Made by a program: the position numbers and the translations under genes. The notes beneath the pieces were generated by a model. That model made no database searches, was not told the origin of the DNA, and saw only the letters and a list, made by a program, of their open reading frames with translations. A stretch of DNA of 64,000 nt from Bacteroidales bacterium. Its GTDB lineage: Bacteria > Bacteroidota > Bacteroidia > Bacteroidales > UBA932. Each line of letters starts with the position of its first letter. Position 1 is the stretch's first letter. Location of the stretch: positions 1 to 64,000 of the forward strand of contig JALCST010000004.1 in the NCBI GenBank assembly GCA_022653675.1, given 5' to 3'. Positions 55,914-63,493 of this stretch are shown piece after piece.

Positions 55914-57026
55914 TTAATCTATGATGTTACGCGGTAAGCGGCGGGAGAGGGAGGTGAAAATCTCGTAGGGGATTGTACCGAGTATGTCGGCGAGTTCGCT
56001 TACAGTCGGACGATTGCCGAAGATGGTTACGGTGTCGCCCACCTTGGCTTCCATGCCGGTTATATCGAGCATCGTCATGTCCATGCAAATGTTGCCAATG
56101 GTCGGAACCAATTTCCCGTTCAATTCGAAGCAGGCCTTTCCGCATCCGAAATGACGGTTTATACCGTCTGCATAACCTAACGGAATAGTGGCAGTCTTGT
56201 GGATTCCCGGAGGGAGTATGCCCTTCCTGTCATAGCCGACCGGTCCATCTTCCCCTGTGAGTGTCTTTATTTGAATGATTGGACATCTTAGATAGGTTAC
56301 GGTGGAAAGCTTGTCCTGTGCGACGTCTGAAATCCCGTATATGCCTATGCCGAGCCTTACCATGTCGTATTGGAATTGAGGGAATCTTTCGATACCTGCG
56401 GAATTAAGTATATGCAACATGGGCTTGTATGGTAGTACTCTCATGATCTTGCCGGACATTCTTTCGAAAAGGGCGAACTGTTGCATCGTGTATCCGTCGC
56501 ATTCTGGATCTGCGTCAGCTGAAAGGTGCGAATAAATGCTCTTGACATGGATCTCCGGATGCTTTTCAAGAAAACCGATGAGTGGGGGAAGTTCGTTTTC
56601 CATGAATCCGAGCCTGTGCATCCCGGTATCCAGTTTGATGTGGACCGGATAGGAAACGTTCCCCATCCTTTCCATAGCTTTCTCGAAGCATTGCATTGAT
56701 TCTATGTTAGGTATCCCCGGCTCTAGACCGAAACGGATTATTTCGTCGAAACATCCATCGCCTGCAGTCAGAACCATTATCGGAAGATGGATGCCGTTTT
56801 TCCTGAGTCGTATTCCTTCATCAGGGAAAGCGACCGCAAGGTAATCGATCCCGCACTTCACTATTTCCCTTGTGAACTCCAAGGCGCCAATGCCATATGA
56901 ATCCGCCTTTACGAGTATCAAAATCTTGGTTGAAGGATTGAGAAAGGAATGGTAGTATTCGTAGTTGTTCCTGATTCCCTTGCGGGACAATTCTATCCGT
57001 GCATTCTGAATTGTATTCAAAGCCAT
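55914..57026 (-). CDS. alr: Alanine racemase
   Basis: A 370-residue PLP-dependent alanine racemase making D-alanine for peptidoglycan. PLP lysine K40 lies in VKADSYGIGA; later KLDTGMHRLGF, the VRLGIGIYG motif and PLGYADGINR with the catalytic tyrosine. It is the plain racemase form, not fused to MurF as in some Bacteroidota. A TATATTTG on the minus strand (57057-57050) upstream may be its -7 element. Converges on dprA with a 15-nt gap. Confidence 0.94.
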   Translation of the reverse strand: MALNTIQNARIELSRKGIRNNYEYYHSFLNPSTKILILVKADSYGIGALEFTREIVKCGIDYLAVAFPDEGIRLRKNGIHLPIMVLTAGDGCFDEIIRFGLEPGIPNIESMQCFEKAMERMGNVSYPVHIKLDTGMHRLGFMENELPPLIGFLEKHPEIHVKSIYSHLSADADPECDGYTMQQFALFERMSGKIMRVLPYKPMLHILNSAGIERFPQFQYDMVRLGIGIYGISDVAQDKLSTVTYLRCPIIQIKTLTGEDGPVGYDRKGILPPGIHKTATIPLGYADGINRHFGCGKACFELNGKLVPTIGNICMDMTMLDITGMEAKVGDTVTIFGNRPTVSELADILGTIPYEIFTSLSRRLPRNIID

Positions 57027-57049
57027 ATCGTCAATTATTAACGTATATA

Positions 57050-57057
57050 CAAATATA
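57050..57057 (-). promoter_or_regulatory. Putative -7 element for alr
   Basis: Minus-strand TATATTTG fits TAnnTTTG, 24 nt before the ATG of alr. No TTG at -33. Confidence 0.4.
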
Positions 57058-57117
57058 CTATTTAATCCAGTATGGGAATGGTTTCTTTTTTTGATAATCC
57101 GATAATTATTAGTAAAT

Positions 57118-58917
57118 ATGTATTCCCAAAACTATCGTATGCAAAGGCTGTCGCTGACAATTATCCTCTTGATGTTATTTACTTCGACTTTCGCCCAGAC
57201 ACAGAAGGTCATAAAGGTTGCTGTCGTGCCCGTTGAGTTCTATGATGTCAAATTTCCATCTTCGGATAATGTGGTCTTGAGATTGGATTCCGTGTTTAAT
57301 CAACAGAATTACAGCGCTTATGGCGCCGACGGCTCGGTCAGTGACTATTTCGGTGACAATCTTGGAGACAGCTACGACCTTTCGTTTCATGTCTGCGATC
57401 CGGTTTCTTTGCCATATTCCATGTCTTATTACGCCTCGAGTGGGGATCCGGGAGATTCGGGCAGTACGTTTCTTATCGAACATACCGTTTCCAGTGCGTT
57501 GGCCTCGGGCATTAATTTTTCCGGTTACGACGGTGATTCCAACGGCTACATAGATGTCATATATATTATATATGCCGGTTATGGCGCATTTGAAGGAAAT
57601 TCATCTGATCAAATCGATCCGCATACGTGGGATGTTTCTTCCAAAAAAATCAAAGCCGGTGACCTGAAAGTGGGAACGTACTGTTGTAGTCCGTATTATT
57701 ACGGGGAAACGGGTGACACCCTTACACCGATAGGGATAATTTGCCATGAAATGGGGCACGCATTGGGGCTGTACGACATGTACGATGTCAACGGGGATGT
57801 GGAAGGGACTGCCGAGGCATTATGGGGTACCCTGTCGCTTATGGACAAGGGAAACTACAATAATGGTGGAAGGACTCCTCCCTATTTGAACGCCGTAGAA
57901 CGGGAAATTCTCGGGATTGCTGATGTAGAGACTATAACGCTACCCGGAAGCTATTATCTGACTCCGATAGATATAGCAGGCAAGGCTTTCAGGATTTCCA
58001 CTTCCGATCCCGACGAATATTTTCTGATCGAATACAGGGATGGTTCCGGATGGGACAGATACATAGGAGGGAGCGGCCTTCTTGTCTACCATGTGGACAA
58101 ATCGCCTAATCAGGCCGGTTCCATGACCGCCGTAGAGAGATGGATGGTCAATGCCGTGAATTGTTGTGCCGAGCATCAGTGCGTGGATCTTATTGAAGCT
58201 TATGGTGGCGACGGGGCCAAAGTAGGGGATGTCTTCTTTCCAGGTAGGAAGGAGGTTTCTGGCCTGTATTCCGTTTCCGACTCTCCGCTTCTTTCATGGG
58301 ATGAAAAGGGGCCTATGCTAAGCCTTAACGGCATAGGTGTGGTAGGTGGAACCGCATTTTTCACTTTGGAAGAGGACCATTTGTGGCTGGAACCAGCTAT
58401 AAACGGTTATTCGATCATTCCAAATCAAACCGATGCGGTTTTTTCCTGGAGTTGTGATTCCTTAGTGCCAGGAGTTTGGAGTGTTGCCTGGAAGAGTGAT
58501 TCAGACGATACATGGCAAAGTTCAGAAGACCTTTCCGAAATGGATTACATCATGAGGAACCTTGAAGCCGGTACTTCTTATAATTGCAGACTCTCTTATT
58601 CGTACCTCGGAGTCTATTTCGAAATGCTTGATTTCAGTTTTTCCACGAAACAGATAACTTCTAAATACCCTGTGATAGCAGGGTTGGAAGGGACACATTA
58701 CGTCGGGGACACCCTGTGCCTTAGAGTATTCAATCTTAACGAAAAGGTCAAATCGATATCGTGGATGATCAATGGTGCGTCATATTATCAGGAATCATAC
58801 CCATTGACATACAAGGGAGTCGTATCCATTGCCGTGAACCTGAAATATCCCGACGGTTCCACGGAAAAAATATCCAGGAGCATAATTGTCTCCGAAGGGG
58901 ATTATATGGGGGAATGA
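57118..58917 (+). CDS. Secreted M6-family metalloprotease (immune inhibitor A-like)
   Basis: A 599-residue secreted protein. Signal peptide about 1-26 (SPase-I site after FAQ). The catalytic zinc motif HEMGHALGLYD starts at H210 and E211 is the catalytic glutamate. N-terminal part VAVVPVEFYDVKFPSSD matches M6 proteases. After the protease domain come an Ig/FN3-like region (about 420-525, PNQTDAVFSWSCDSLVP and YNCRLSYSY) and a second Ig/PKD-like one (about 530-595). M6 enzymes degrade host or environmental proteins; no host target can be assigned. A lipoprotein gene starts 3 nt after the stop. Confidence 0.85.
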   Translation: MYSQNYRMQRLSLTIILLMLFTSTFAQTQKVIKVAVVPVEFYDVKFPSSDNVVLRLDSVFNQQNYSAYGADGSVSDYFGDNLGDSYDLSFHVCDPVSLPYSMSYYASSGDPGDSGSTFLIEHTVSSALASGINFSGYDGDSNGYIDVIYIIYAGYGAFEGNSSDQIDPHTWDVSSKKIKAGDLKVGTYCCSPYYYGETGDTLTPIGIICHEMGHALGLYDMYDVNGDVEGTAEALWGTLSLMDKGNYNNGGRTPPYLNAVEREILGIADVETITLPGSYYLTPIDIAGKAFRISTSDPDEYFLIEYRDGSGWDRYIGGSGLLVYHVDKSPNQAGSMTAVERWMVNAVNCCAEHQCVDLIEAYGGDGAKVGDVFFPGRKEVSGLYSVSDSPLLSWDEKGPMLSLNGIGVVGGTAFFTLEEDHLWLEPAINGYSIIPNQTDAVFSWSCDSLVPGVWSVAWKSDSDDTWQSSEDLSEMDYIMRNLEAGTSYNCRLSYSYLGVYFEMLDFSFSTKQITSKYPVIAGLEGTHYVGDTLCLRVFNLNEKVKSISWMINGASYYQESYPLTYKGVVSIAVNLKYPDGSTEKISRSIIVSEGDYMGE

Positions 58918-58920
58918 CAT

Positions 58921-59346
58921 ATGGAACGAAGAATTTTAGGAACAATTTCGCTTGTCGCAGTAATGCTGCTTGCCACCGGATGTCCTACCGTCATACCGGG
59001 GCTTTCGGAGACACAGTTGAATTTCAGCCAGTGTAGCGGGAAAGGTATCGTACGCGGTTATTCCTATCTTATGGAATATGATTCAGGAAGGCATCAGATA
59101 AGCACCAATCCGGGGCGCGGGAATTTCAGGATTCAAAGCGACGACCAAAGCGAAATGTTCAATGTTACCTGCACACAGTCTTTTGCCTTGAAAAAGATTG
59201 TATATTGTGAAGTATACTTCGTTTCTGAAGGCGAATTTATCGAGGAGAACCTAAATTTTCAGGTGATAAAGATAGATTATACCTCATCGCTGGCTTGGTT
59301 GTGGAACGGTAATAAAAATATGGGCATAATCATGCCCATATTATAA
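58921..59346 (+). CDS. Unknown lipoprotein downstream of the M6 protease
   Basis: A 141-residue protein with lipobox ATGC (C21). The rest has beta-rich segments (NFSQCSGKGIVRGYSYLMEYDSG, IVYCEVYFVSEGEF) and no recognised domain. It begins 3 nt after the M6 protease, so they are very likely co-transcribed and possibly act together. The hairpin at 59368 follows. Confidence 0.7.
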   Translation: MERRILGTISLVAVMLLATGCPTVIPGLSETQLNFSQCSGKGIVRGYSYLMEYDSGRHQISTNPGRGNFRIQSDDQSEMFNVTCTQSFALKKIVYCEVYFVSEGEFIEENLNFQVIKIDYTSSLAWLWNGNKNMGIIMPIL

Positions 59347-59367
59347 GGGGCGAAAGCGGACCCTTGA

Positions 59368-59398
59368 AAAAAAGGGCACCTTCCGGTAGCCCTTTTAA
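59368..59398. terminator. Bidirectional terminator between the lipoprotein and histone-like gene
   Basis: AAAAGGGCACC, loop TTCC, GGTAGCCCTTTT forms a stable hairpin with a one-base bulge. A-tract on one side and T-tract on the other suit termination from both strands. Confidence 0.75.
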
Positions 59399-59416
59399 AT
59401 TTCTTTTGAAGCAGGA

Positions 59417-59593
59417 TTATTGTTTTGCGGCTTCAACGGAAATTTTTCTGAATTCCTTCATCATTTTGCTGAGAGCCAGAGCTGATTTACGGGCACGGGT
59501 GCCTGCAGCTTTATTGCCCTTAGCAAGCTGAGCATCAGCATTTTTCTCGAATGCCTCGAATTCCTTTTTGATGTCTTCTACAAGTTTTTCCAT
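59417..59593 (-). CDS. Histone H1-like small basic protein
   Basis: A 58-residue protein too short for a usual gene-length cut-off. It begins MEKLVEDIKKEFEAFEKNAD and ends FRKISVEAAKQ, with the basic middle KGNKAAGTRARKSALALSKMMK. This fits the small H1/Hc1-like DNA-binding proteins of Bacteroidota. It probably coats or bends DNA. A promoter fits upstream (59629-59658) and the terminator at 59368 closes it. Confidence 0.85.
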   Translation of the reverse strand: MEKLVEDIKKEFEAFEKNADAQLAKGNKAAGTRARKSALALSKMMKEFRKISVEAAKQ

Positions 59594-59628
59594 AAAAATA
59601 ACTGTTTAGTGATAATTTTTTCTTTGCC

Positions 59629-59658
59629 TAAAGGTAGAGTTATTTTTTTAACTATCAA
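59629..59658 (-). promoter_or_regulatory. Promoter of the histone-like gene
   Basis: On the minus strand TTG (59658-59656), 19 nt, and TACCTTTA (59636-59629), one base from TAnnTTTG. The leader would be about 30 nt. Confidence 0.55.
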
Positions 59659-59677
59659 AAAAAAGGTGGAAAAATTG

Positions 59678-59685
59678 TAGATTTG
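59678..59685 (+). promoter_or_regulatory. Putative -7 element for the MarC-PqqD-nucleotidyltransferase genes
   Basis: TAGATTTG fits TAnnTTTG and points to transcription starting near 59692. This falls after the alternative TTG start at 59683 and so supports the ATG at 59719 as the MarC start. Confidence 0.5.
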
Positions 59686-59718
59686 CAGCGTATTAATCAA
59701 TTAATTATAGCCGGCAAG

Positions 59719-60300
59719 ATGGGTTTGAATATTAGTATAAAGGAAATTTTCAGTTCGTTCATGGTTCTTTTTGCGATAGTCGATATCACAGGATCTCTAC
59801 CTATTCTACTAGATCTTAAATCAAAAGGGAAATCCATAAATGCATTTCAGGCATCATTTTCCTCACTTATAATTGGACTCGTCTTCCTTTTTCTTGGTGA
59901 ACCCATTCTGGGACTTTTCGGTGTGGACATCTCCTCTTTTGCGGTTGCGGGTGCGTTGATAATTCTCATGCTCGCGTTTGAAATGATCTTCGGAGTTGAA
60001 ATTTTCCATAATGACAGTCCTACGAATTCGGCTACGGTGGTTCCGGTGGTGTTCCCTCTAATAGTCGGGACAGGAACCCTGACCACACTTCTCGCCCTGA
60101 GAGCAGAATATTCGATGATAAATATCGTTATCGCCTTTATCCTGAATATGGCAATAGTGTATGTGGTCTTGCTGAAACTCGATTACGTGGAGAAATTCCT
60201 CGGTAAGGGGACCATATATATCCTCAGGAAATTCTTCGGATTGATTCTTCTGGCCATAGGGATAAAACTGTTTACCACGAATATTGTAACTTTGATATGA
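59719..60300 (+). CDS. MarC family integral membrane protein
   Basis: A 193-residue inner-membrane protein with six hydrophobic segments of the MarC family (FSSFMVLFAIVDITGSLPILLDL, then the FPLIVGTGTLTTLLALRA motif). Members were once linked with antibiotic resistance, but their function is unknown. The ATG at 59719 is chosen over a TTG at 59683 because the likely promoter lies over the latter. Followed after 15 nt by the PqqD-like gene. Confidence 0.85.
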   Translation: MGLNISIKEIFSSFMVLFAIVDITGSLPILLDLKSKGKSINAFQASFSSLIIGLVFLFLGEPILGLFGVDISSFAVAGALIILMLAFEMIFGVEIFHNDSPTNSATVVPVVFPLIVGTGTLTTLLALRAEYSMINIVIAFILNMAIVYVVLLKLDYVEKFLGKGTIYILRKFFGLILLAIGIKLFTTNIVTLI

Positions 60301-60315
60301 TTTGTTGCGATAGGA

Positions 60316-60597
60316 ATGCGGCTTAACGTTAAATATCCAGTAAGGCGTATCGGTGATGAAAACCTGATTATTATTCCACTCAGGGAGGTTACCGGGATAA
60401 AAAAGGTGCTCTCCATAAATTCCACCTCACTCTGGCTTATCGAATCCCTTGCAGGAAGGAATTTCAACGTCGGGGATATTTCTTCTTTATTGAAAGGACG
60501 TTTCGACGTCGATGATTTGGTAGCGGACTTCGACGCTTCTGTGTGGGTTAATCAATTGATAAAATACGGGATTGTCGGTAATGATGAAGATGCCTAA
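60316..60597 (+). CDS. PqqD-like peptide-binding (RRE-type) protein
   Basis: A 93-residue protein of the PqqD type: VRRIGDENLIIIPL, then SINSTSLWLIESLAGRNFNVGDISSLL and the closing helix WVNQLIKYGIV. In peptide-modifying systems such domains bind the leader part of a precursor peptide. Here no precursor, radical-SAM enzyme or B1/B2 protease gene is nearby. Its stop overlaps the next gene's start, so both are translated together. Confidence 0.8.
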   Translation: MRLNVKYPVRRIGDENLIIIPLREVTGIKKVLSINSTSLWLIESLAGRNFNVGDISSLLKGRFDVDDLVADFDASVWVNQLIKYGIVGNDEDA

Positions 60598-61651
60598 ACA
60601 TAAAGGTTATCCGGATAAGGAAAGTCTTACTCTGCTTCTGCTGCTAAGGAGGGCGCTATCCGGTTCCGCCGAACTCCCCGAAGAACTTACGGAAGCCGAA
60701 TGGAAATCCGTTTGCAATCTTTCCGTCGAATGTGGGGTCCATGCTTTGGCCTATGACGGGCTTTTAGACCTGCCGGAAGGGCTTCAGCCTCCGCGCGCGA
60801 TAAAGATACATTGGGCTGTCGACACGGCTGCGATAGAGGATAAGTATGCAAGGCACAAGGATGTCATAGTGCATCTCAACGGTTTCATGAGGGCGAAGAA
60901 AATGCGCATGCTATTGTTGAACGGCCTTGGTAACGCCTCCAACTATCCCGTCCCGGAGCATAGGGAAGGGAGTGACATAGACATTTATACGTTCGACGAA
61001 AGTTTCATGGTGGATAAGATGATTTCCGACAGGGGGATTGCGGTAGTCGCCGCTCCAAACTTTTCCTCGGATTTCTTCATACAGGGAGTTCTAGTTGAGA
61101 ACCACCACCATTTCTTCAATGTGAAGGCTTCTCCGCTAAACCGTATCTTCGAAGAGAAGGTACAATCGCTTGTCTCGTCGGATACTTCAGGGAACAGGAT
61201 TTTCAATGAGATCAACCTGCCAGCGCCGCAGGCTGAAATATATCTAATGTCCCTCCGCATATTGAACAAGTTTGCAATGGGCAGTGCGACCCTGAGACAG
61301 TTATGCGATTGGACGACCTTCCTTAAGGCCAATGCGCTCCGGATAAATTTCAAGAAGTTCAACGATTTCTTGAGGGAAAACGATCTTTATGAAGCGGTAA
61401 GCCGCATGAACGAGATCTGTATTGCCTATCTTGGTCTTGACAGCACATTCAGGATGCCTTCCGCCAACAGAAGTCAGTCTGTAGAGACGGAAATGCTTAA
61501 CAGGATGCTGAATGTAAGGAAACATGTGCGCAGGCGCAAGCTTACGTTCCGTGAAAAATTATCGACTCTGCACGAGATTTCCTGGAATTACCATTTGGTT
61601 CACAATGACCACTCTTTCTGGATAATTGTACTTAAAACCCTATTTTCTTAG
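60581..61651 (+). CDS. Nucleotidyltransferase family protein (NTP_transf_5-like)
   Basis: A 356-residue protein. The catalytic-type motif is EGSDIDIYTF (around 124-133); DID would bind metal as in the pol-beta superfamily. The N-terminal part (SLTLLLLLRRAL, VECGVHALAYDGLL) and the later QAEIYLMSLRILNKFAMGSATLRQLCDWTTFL are those of the uncharacterised nucleotidyltransferases found beside PqqD-like genes and in some lasso-peptide clusters. The target is unknown. It overlaps the PqqD gene by 17 nt and the convergent S41 gene by 12 nt. Confidence 0.8.
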   Translation: MMKMPKHKGYPDKESLTLLLLLRRALSGSAELPEELTEAEWKSVCNLSVECGVHALAYDGLLDLPEGLQPPRAIKIHWAVDTAAIEDKYARHKDVIVHLNGFMRAKKMRMLLLNGLGNASNYPVPEHREGSDIDIYTFDESFMVDKMISDRGIAVVAAPNFSSDFFIQGVLVENHHHFFNVKASPLNRIFEEKVQSLVSSDTSGNRIFNEINLPAPQAEIYLMSLRILNKFAMGSATLRQLCDWTTFLKANALRINFKKFNDFLRENDLYEAVSRMNEICIAYLGLDSTFRMPSANRSQSVETEMLNRMLNVRKHVRRRKLTFREKLSTLHEISWNYHLVHNDHSFWIIVLKTLFS

Positions 61652-63085
61652 GGTTTCGAATTGCTTCCTGTCCGGTTTAATCATGTACATCCCGAATGAA
61701 GGCTGCAATGAGCCATCGTTGAAACGTGCTTTTCTGCCGAATGGTGAAATGCTCGATTTTGAAGTAATTACAGGCAGGTTAGGGAATGATCCGGTTACAA
61801 TATCGGTAAGGCATGCCTTGATATTGTCTTCGTTTGCATCGAAATCATGATATAGATCATCCGGACGAAGGTCGTCTGGCGCAATACCGTCTTCGTAGTG
61901 GCCAACACCGTTCTTGTTGTCGGTATAAAAGCAGATAGGGAGGAAGCAATATTCGAGGTTGCTGTAATTGCCGGCATCTATCTCGTTTAACTCTTCATCA
62001 GTGCCGGGATAAAGAAGCACATACATGCCGTTCGGCTTTCCGTATGTGGTATCGCCTACCTGGGTGACGTTCATAAGGGGTTTCATTCCGTTAAGTATCA
62101 CTTCACTCGCTGATGCAGTGCCATCTGTGGTGATTATGTACAACCTGTCCAGGTTAAGGGAAGTATCGTTTCTTTCGATTGTGCTTTCGGAATCCCAGCC
62201 CTTACTGCTCAATAATTTGTTATGGCTTCTGACTGCATAGACCTCCCCGTTTGCGGACGGTGGTGCCAGATAATCTGCCAATGCTTGTGCGGCATCTCCG
62301 TCGCCTCCGCCATTGTAGCGAAGGTCGAGTATCATGTCTTTGATGTCGGCCTTTTTGAAATAAGCCATTGCTTCCCCGATTTCGTCTATCTTTTGGGCCA
62401 TAAAGGATCTGTAGTTCAAATATCCGACAGGCGATGTCAGTCCGGAGAAGTCCTTGTCGGTGAAAAGGCAGTATTTGAGATACGATTTTGCATTGAATGT
62501 CGCGGCACTTAAGGTGAAGGTGTGGTTTGTCCCATTCAGGTCAGTGAAGGTATATGTCTGCGGAGAAGTATCCATAAGTGTCTGGTATGTCCCGTCAATT
62601 ATCGATTGCCTCATAGATTCTCCCCCGAGACTGTCGAGAACCCAACCTCTCCTTACCCCTGCATTATACATCGGTCCGCCTTCTATGACATATCTTACCC
62701 TTACGTCGTAGTCATCGTAGTAATCTATCATTTGACCGTAACTGACCCCGAACGAACCAGTCACTTCGCCGGTAGTCATGGATACGTAGTAGTCCTTGTC
62801 CATCATCCAGCTCCAACGGTCCTTGGAATAAAGAAGGTCATCGAAATAATCGTAAATTCCATTGGAGGAAGGGTCCACATCATCGGGAACGTAGTCATTC
62901 CAATAATAGTAGACATCCATGTAATTGTTCTTGAGGTATTTTTTTACGGCCAAATCGTGTTTGAGGGAATCATTCTGGGATGTGTTTCCGGTGTTCCAGA
63001 GATTGCAGCTGTTCATTCCGCCAAGGGAGGCAGCAACGGCTGCTGATGTAATGACAATTTGTAAATATTTCATATTTATTTTCAT
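61640..63085 (-). CDS. S41 family peptidase lipoprotein
   Basis: A 481-residue protein with signal ending NSC (C27), so probably a lipoprotein. PDZ-like region around 105-180 (GSFGVSYGQMIDYYDDYDVRVRYVIEGGPMYNAGVRRG) and S41 core with the catalytic serine in TDGTASASEVILNGM (about 325-339), then DTTYGKPNGMY for the lysine. The start at 63085 overlaps the divIC stop (ATGA), supporting it. Substrate unknown; related lipoproteins are numerous in Bacteroidota. Confidence 0.88.
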   Translation of the reverse strand: MKINMKYLQIVITSAAVAASLGGMNSCNLWNTGNTSQNDSLKHDLAVKKYLKNNYMDVYYYWNDYVPDDVDPSSNGIYDYFDDLLYSKDRWSWMMDKDYYVSMTTGEVTGSFGVSYGQMIDYYDDYDVRVRYVIEGGPMYNAGVRRGWVLDSLGGESMRQSIIDGTYQTLMDTSPQTYTFTDLNGTNHTFTLSAATFNAKSYLKYCLFTDKDFSGLTSPVGYLNYRSFMAQKIDEIGEAMAYFKKADIKDMILDLRYNGGGDGDAAQALADYLAPPSANGEVYAVRSHNKLLSSKGWDSESTIERNDTSLNLDRLYIITTDGTASASEVILNGMKPLMNVTQVGDTTYGKPNGMYVLLYPGTDEELNEIDAGNYSNLEYCFLPICFYTDNKNGVGHYEDGIAPDDLRPDDLYHDFDANEDNIKACLTDIVTGSFPNLPVITSKSSISPFGRKARFNDGSLQPSFGMYMIKPDRKQFETLRK

Positions 63086-63435
63086 TTGTTCTTGGTCTTC
63101 TCGAATACGTATACGTCTTCCCCGTCCTTGTGGAAATAGTATTGTTCCCTGGCGAACTTCTCCAGCGAATCTCTGTTAGATTTCAGCTGATTGAGCTTTT
63201 CGTCGGCTGAACGTATCCCATTTTCATAATATGCCTTTTGTTTCTGAAGTTTACCTATCTCTTTGGCTGTTTGCACGAAGCGTATGGCGTTGTTTCTGTC
63301 GATGAAAATTATTGAAATCACGAATACAAGTACTGCAATGAAGTATTTGTTGAAGATAATCCGGAAGAAGCGGTGACCCATCAGCTTGTCCCGGAAAGAT
63401 TTGAAAGCTTCATCTGTTTTAGAAAAAAAAGACAT
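63082..63435 (-). CDS. Septum-formation protein of the FtsB/DivIC family
   Basis: A 117-residue protein: short cytoplasmic part, one transmembrane helix (about 33-49, YFIAVLVFVISIIFI), and a coiled coil (IGKLQKQKAYYENGIRSADEKLNQLKSNRDSLEKFAREQYYFHK). FtsB/DivIC links FtsL and FtsQ in cell division. The start at 63435 (MSFFSKTDE) is chosen over a long upstream extension that would run through the divergent CPBP gene. It overlaps the S41 gene start. Confidence 0.9.
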   Translation of the reverse strand: MSFFSKTDEAFKSFRDKLMGHRFFRIIFNKYFIAVLVFVISIIFIDRNNAIRFVQTAKEIGKLQKQKAYYENGIRSADEKLNQLKSNRDSLEKFAREQYYFHKDGEDVYVFEKTKNK

Positions 63436-63451
63436 TGCTCTTTTATTTTTA

Positions 63452-63469
63452 CAAAAATACTTAATTTTG
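63452..63469. promoter_or_regulatory. Divergent -7 elements between divIC and the CPBP gene
   Basis: Minus-strand TATTTTTG (63459-63452) points to divIC and plus-strand TAATTTTG (63462-63469) to the CPBP protease gene. Both fit TAnnTTTG; neither has a properly spaced TTG. Confidence 0.4.
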
Positions 63470-63493
63470 GCACATCGAAAAATAAATATCATA

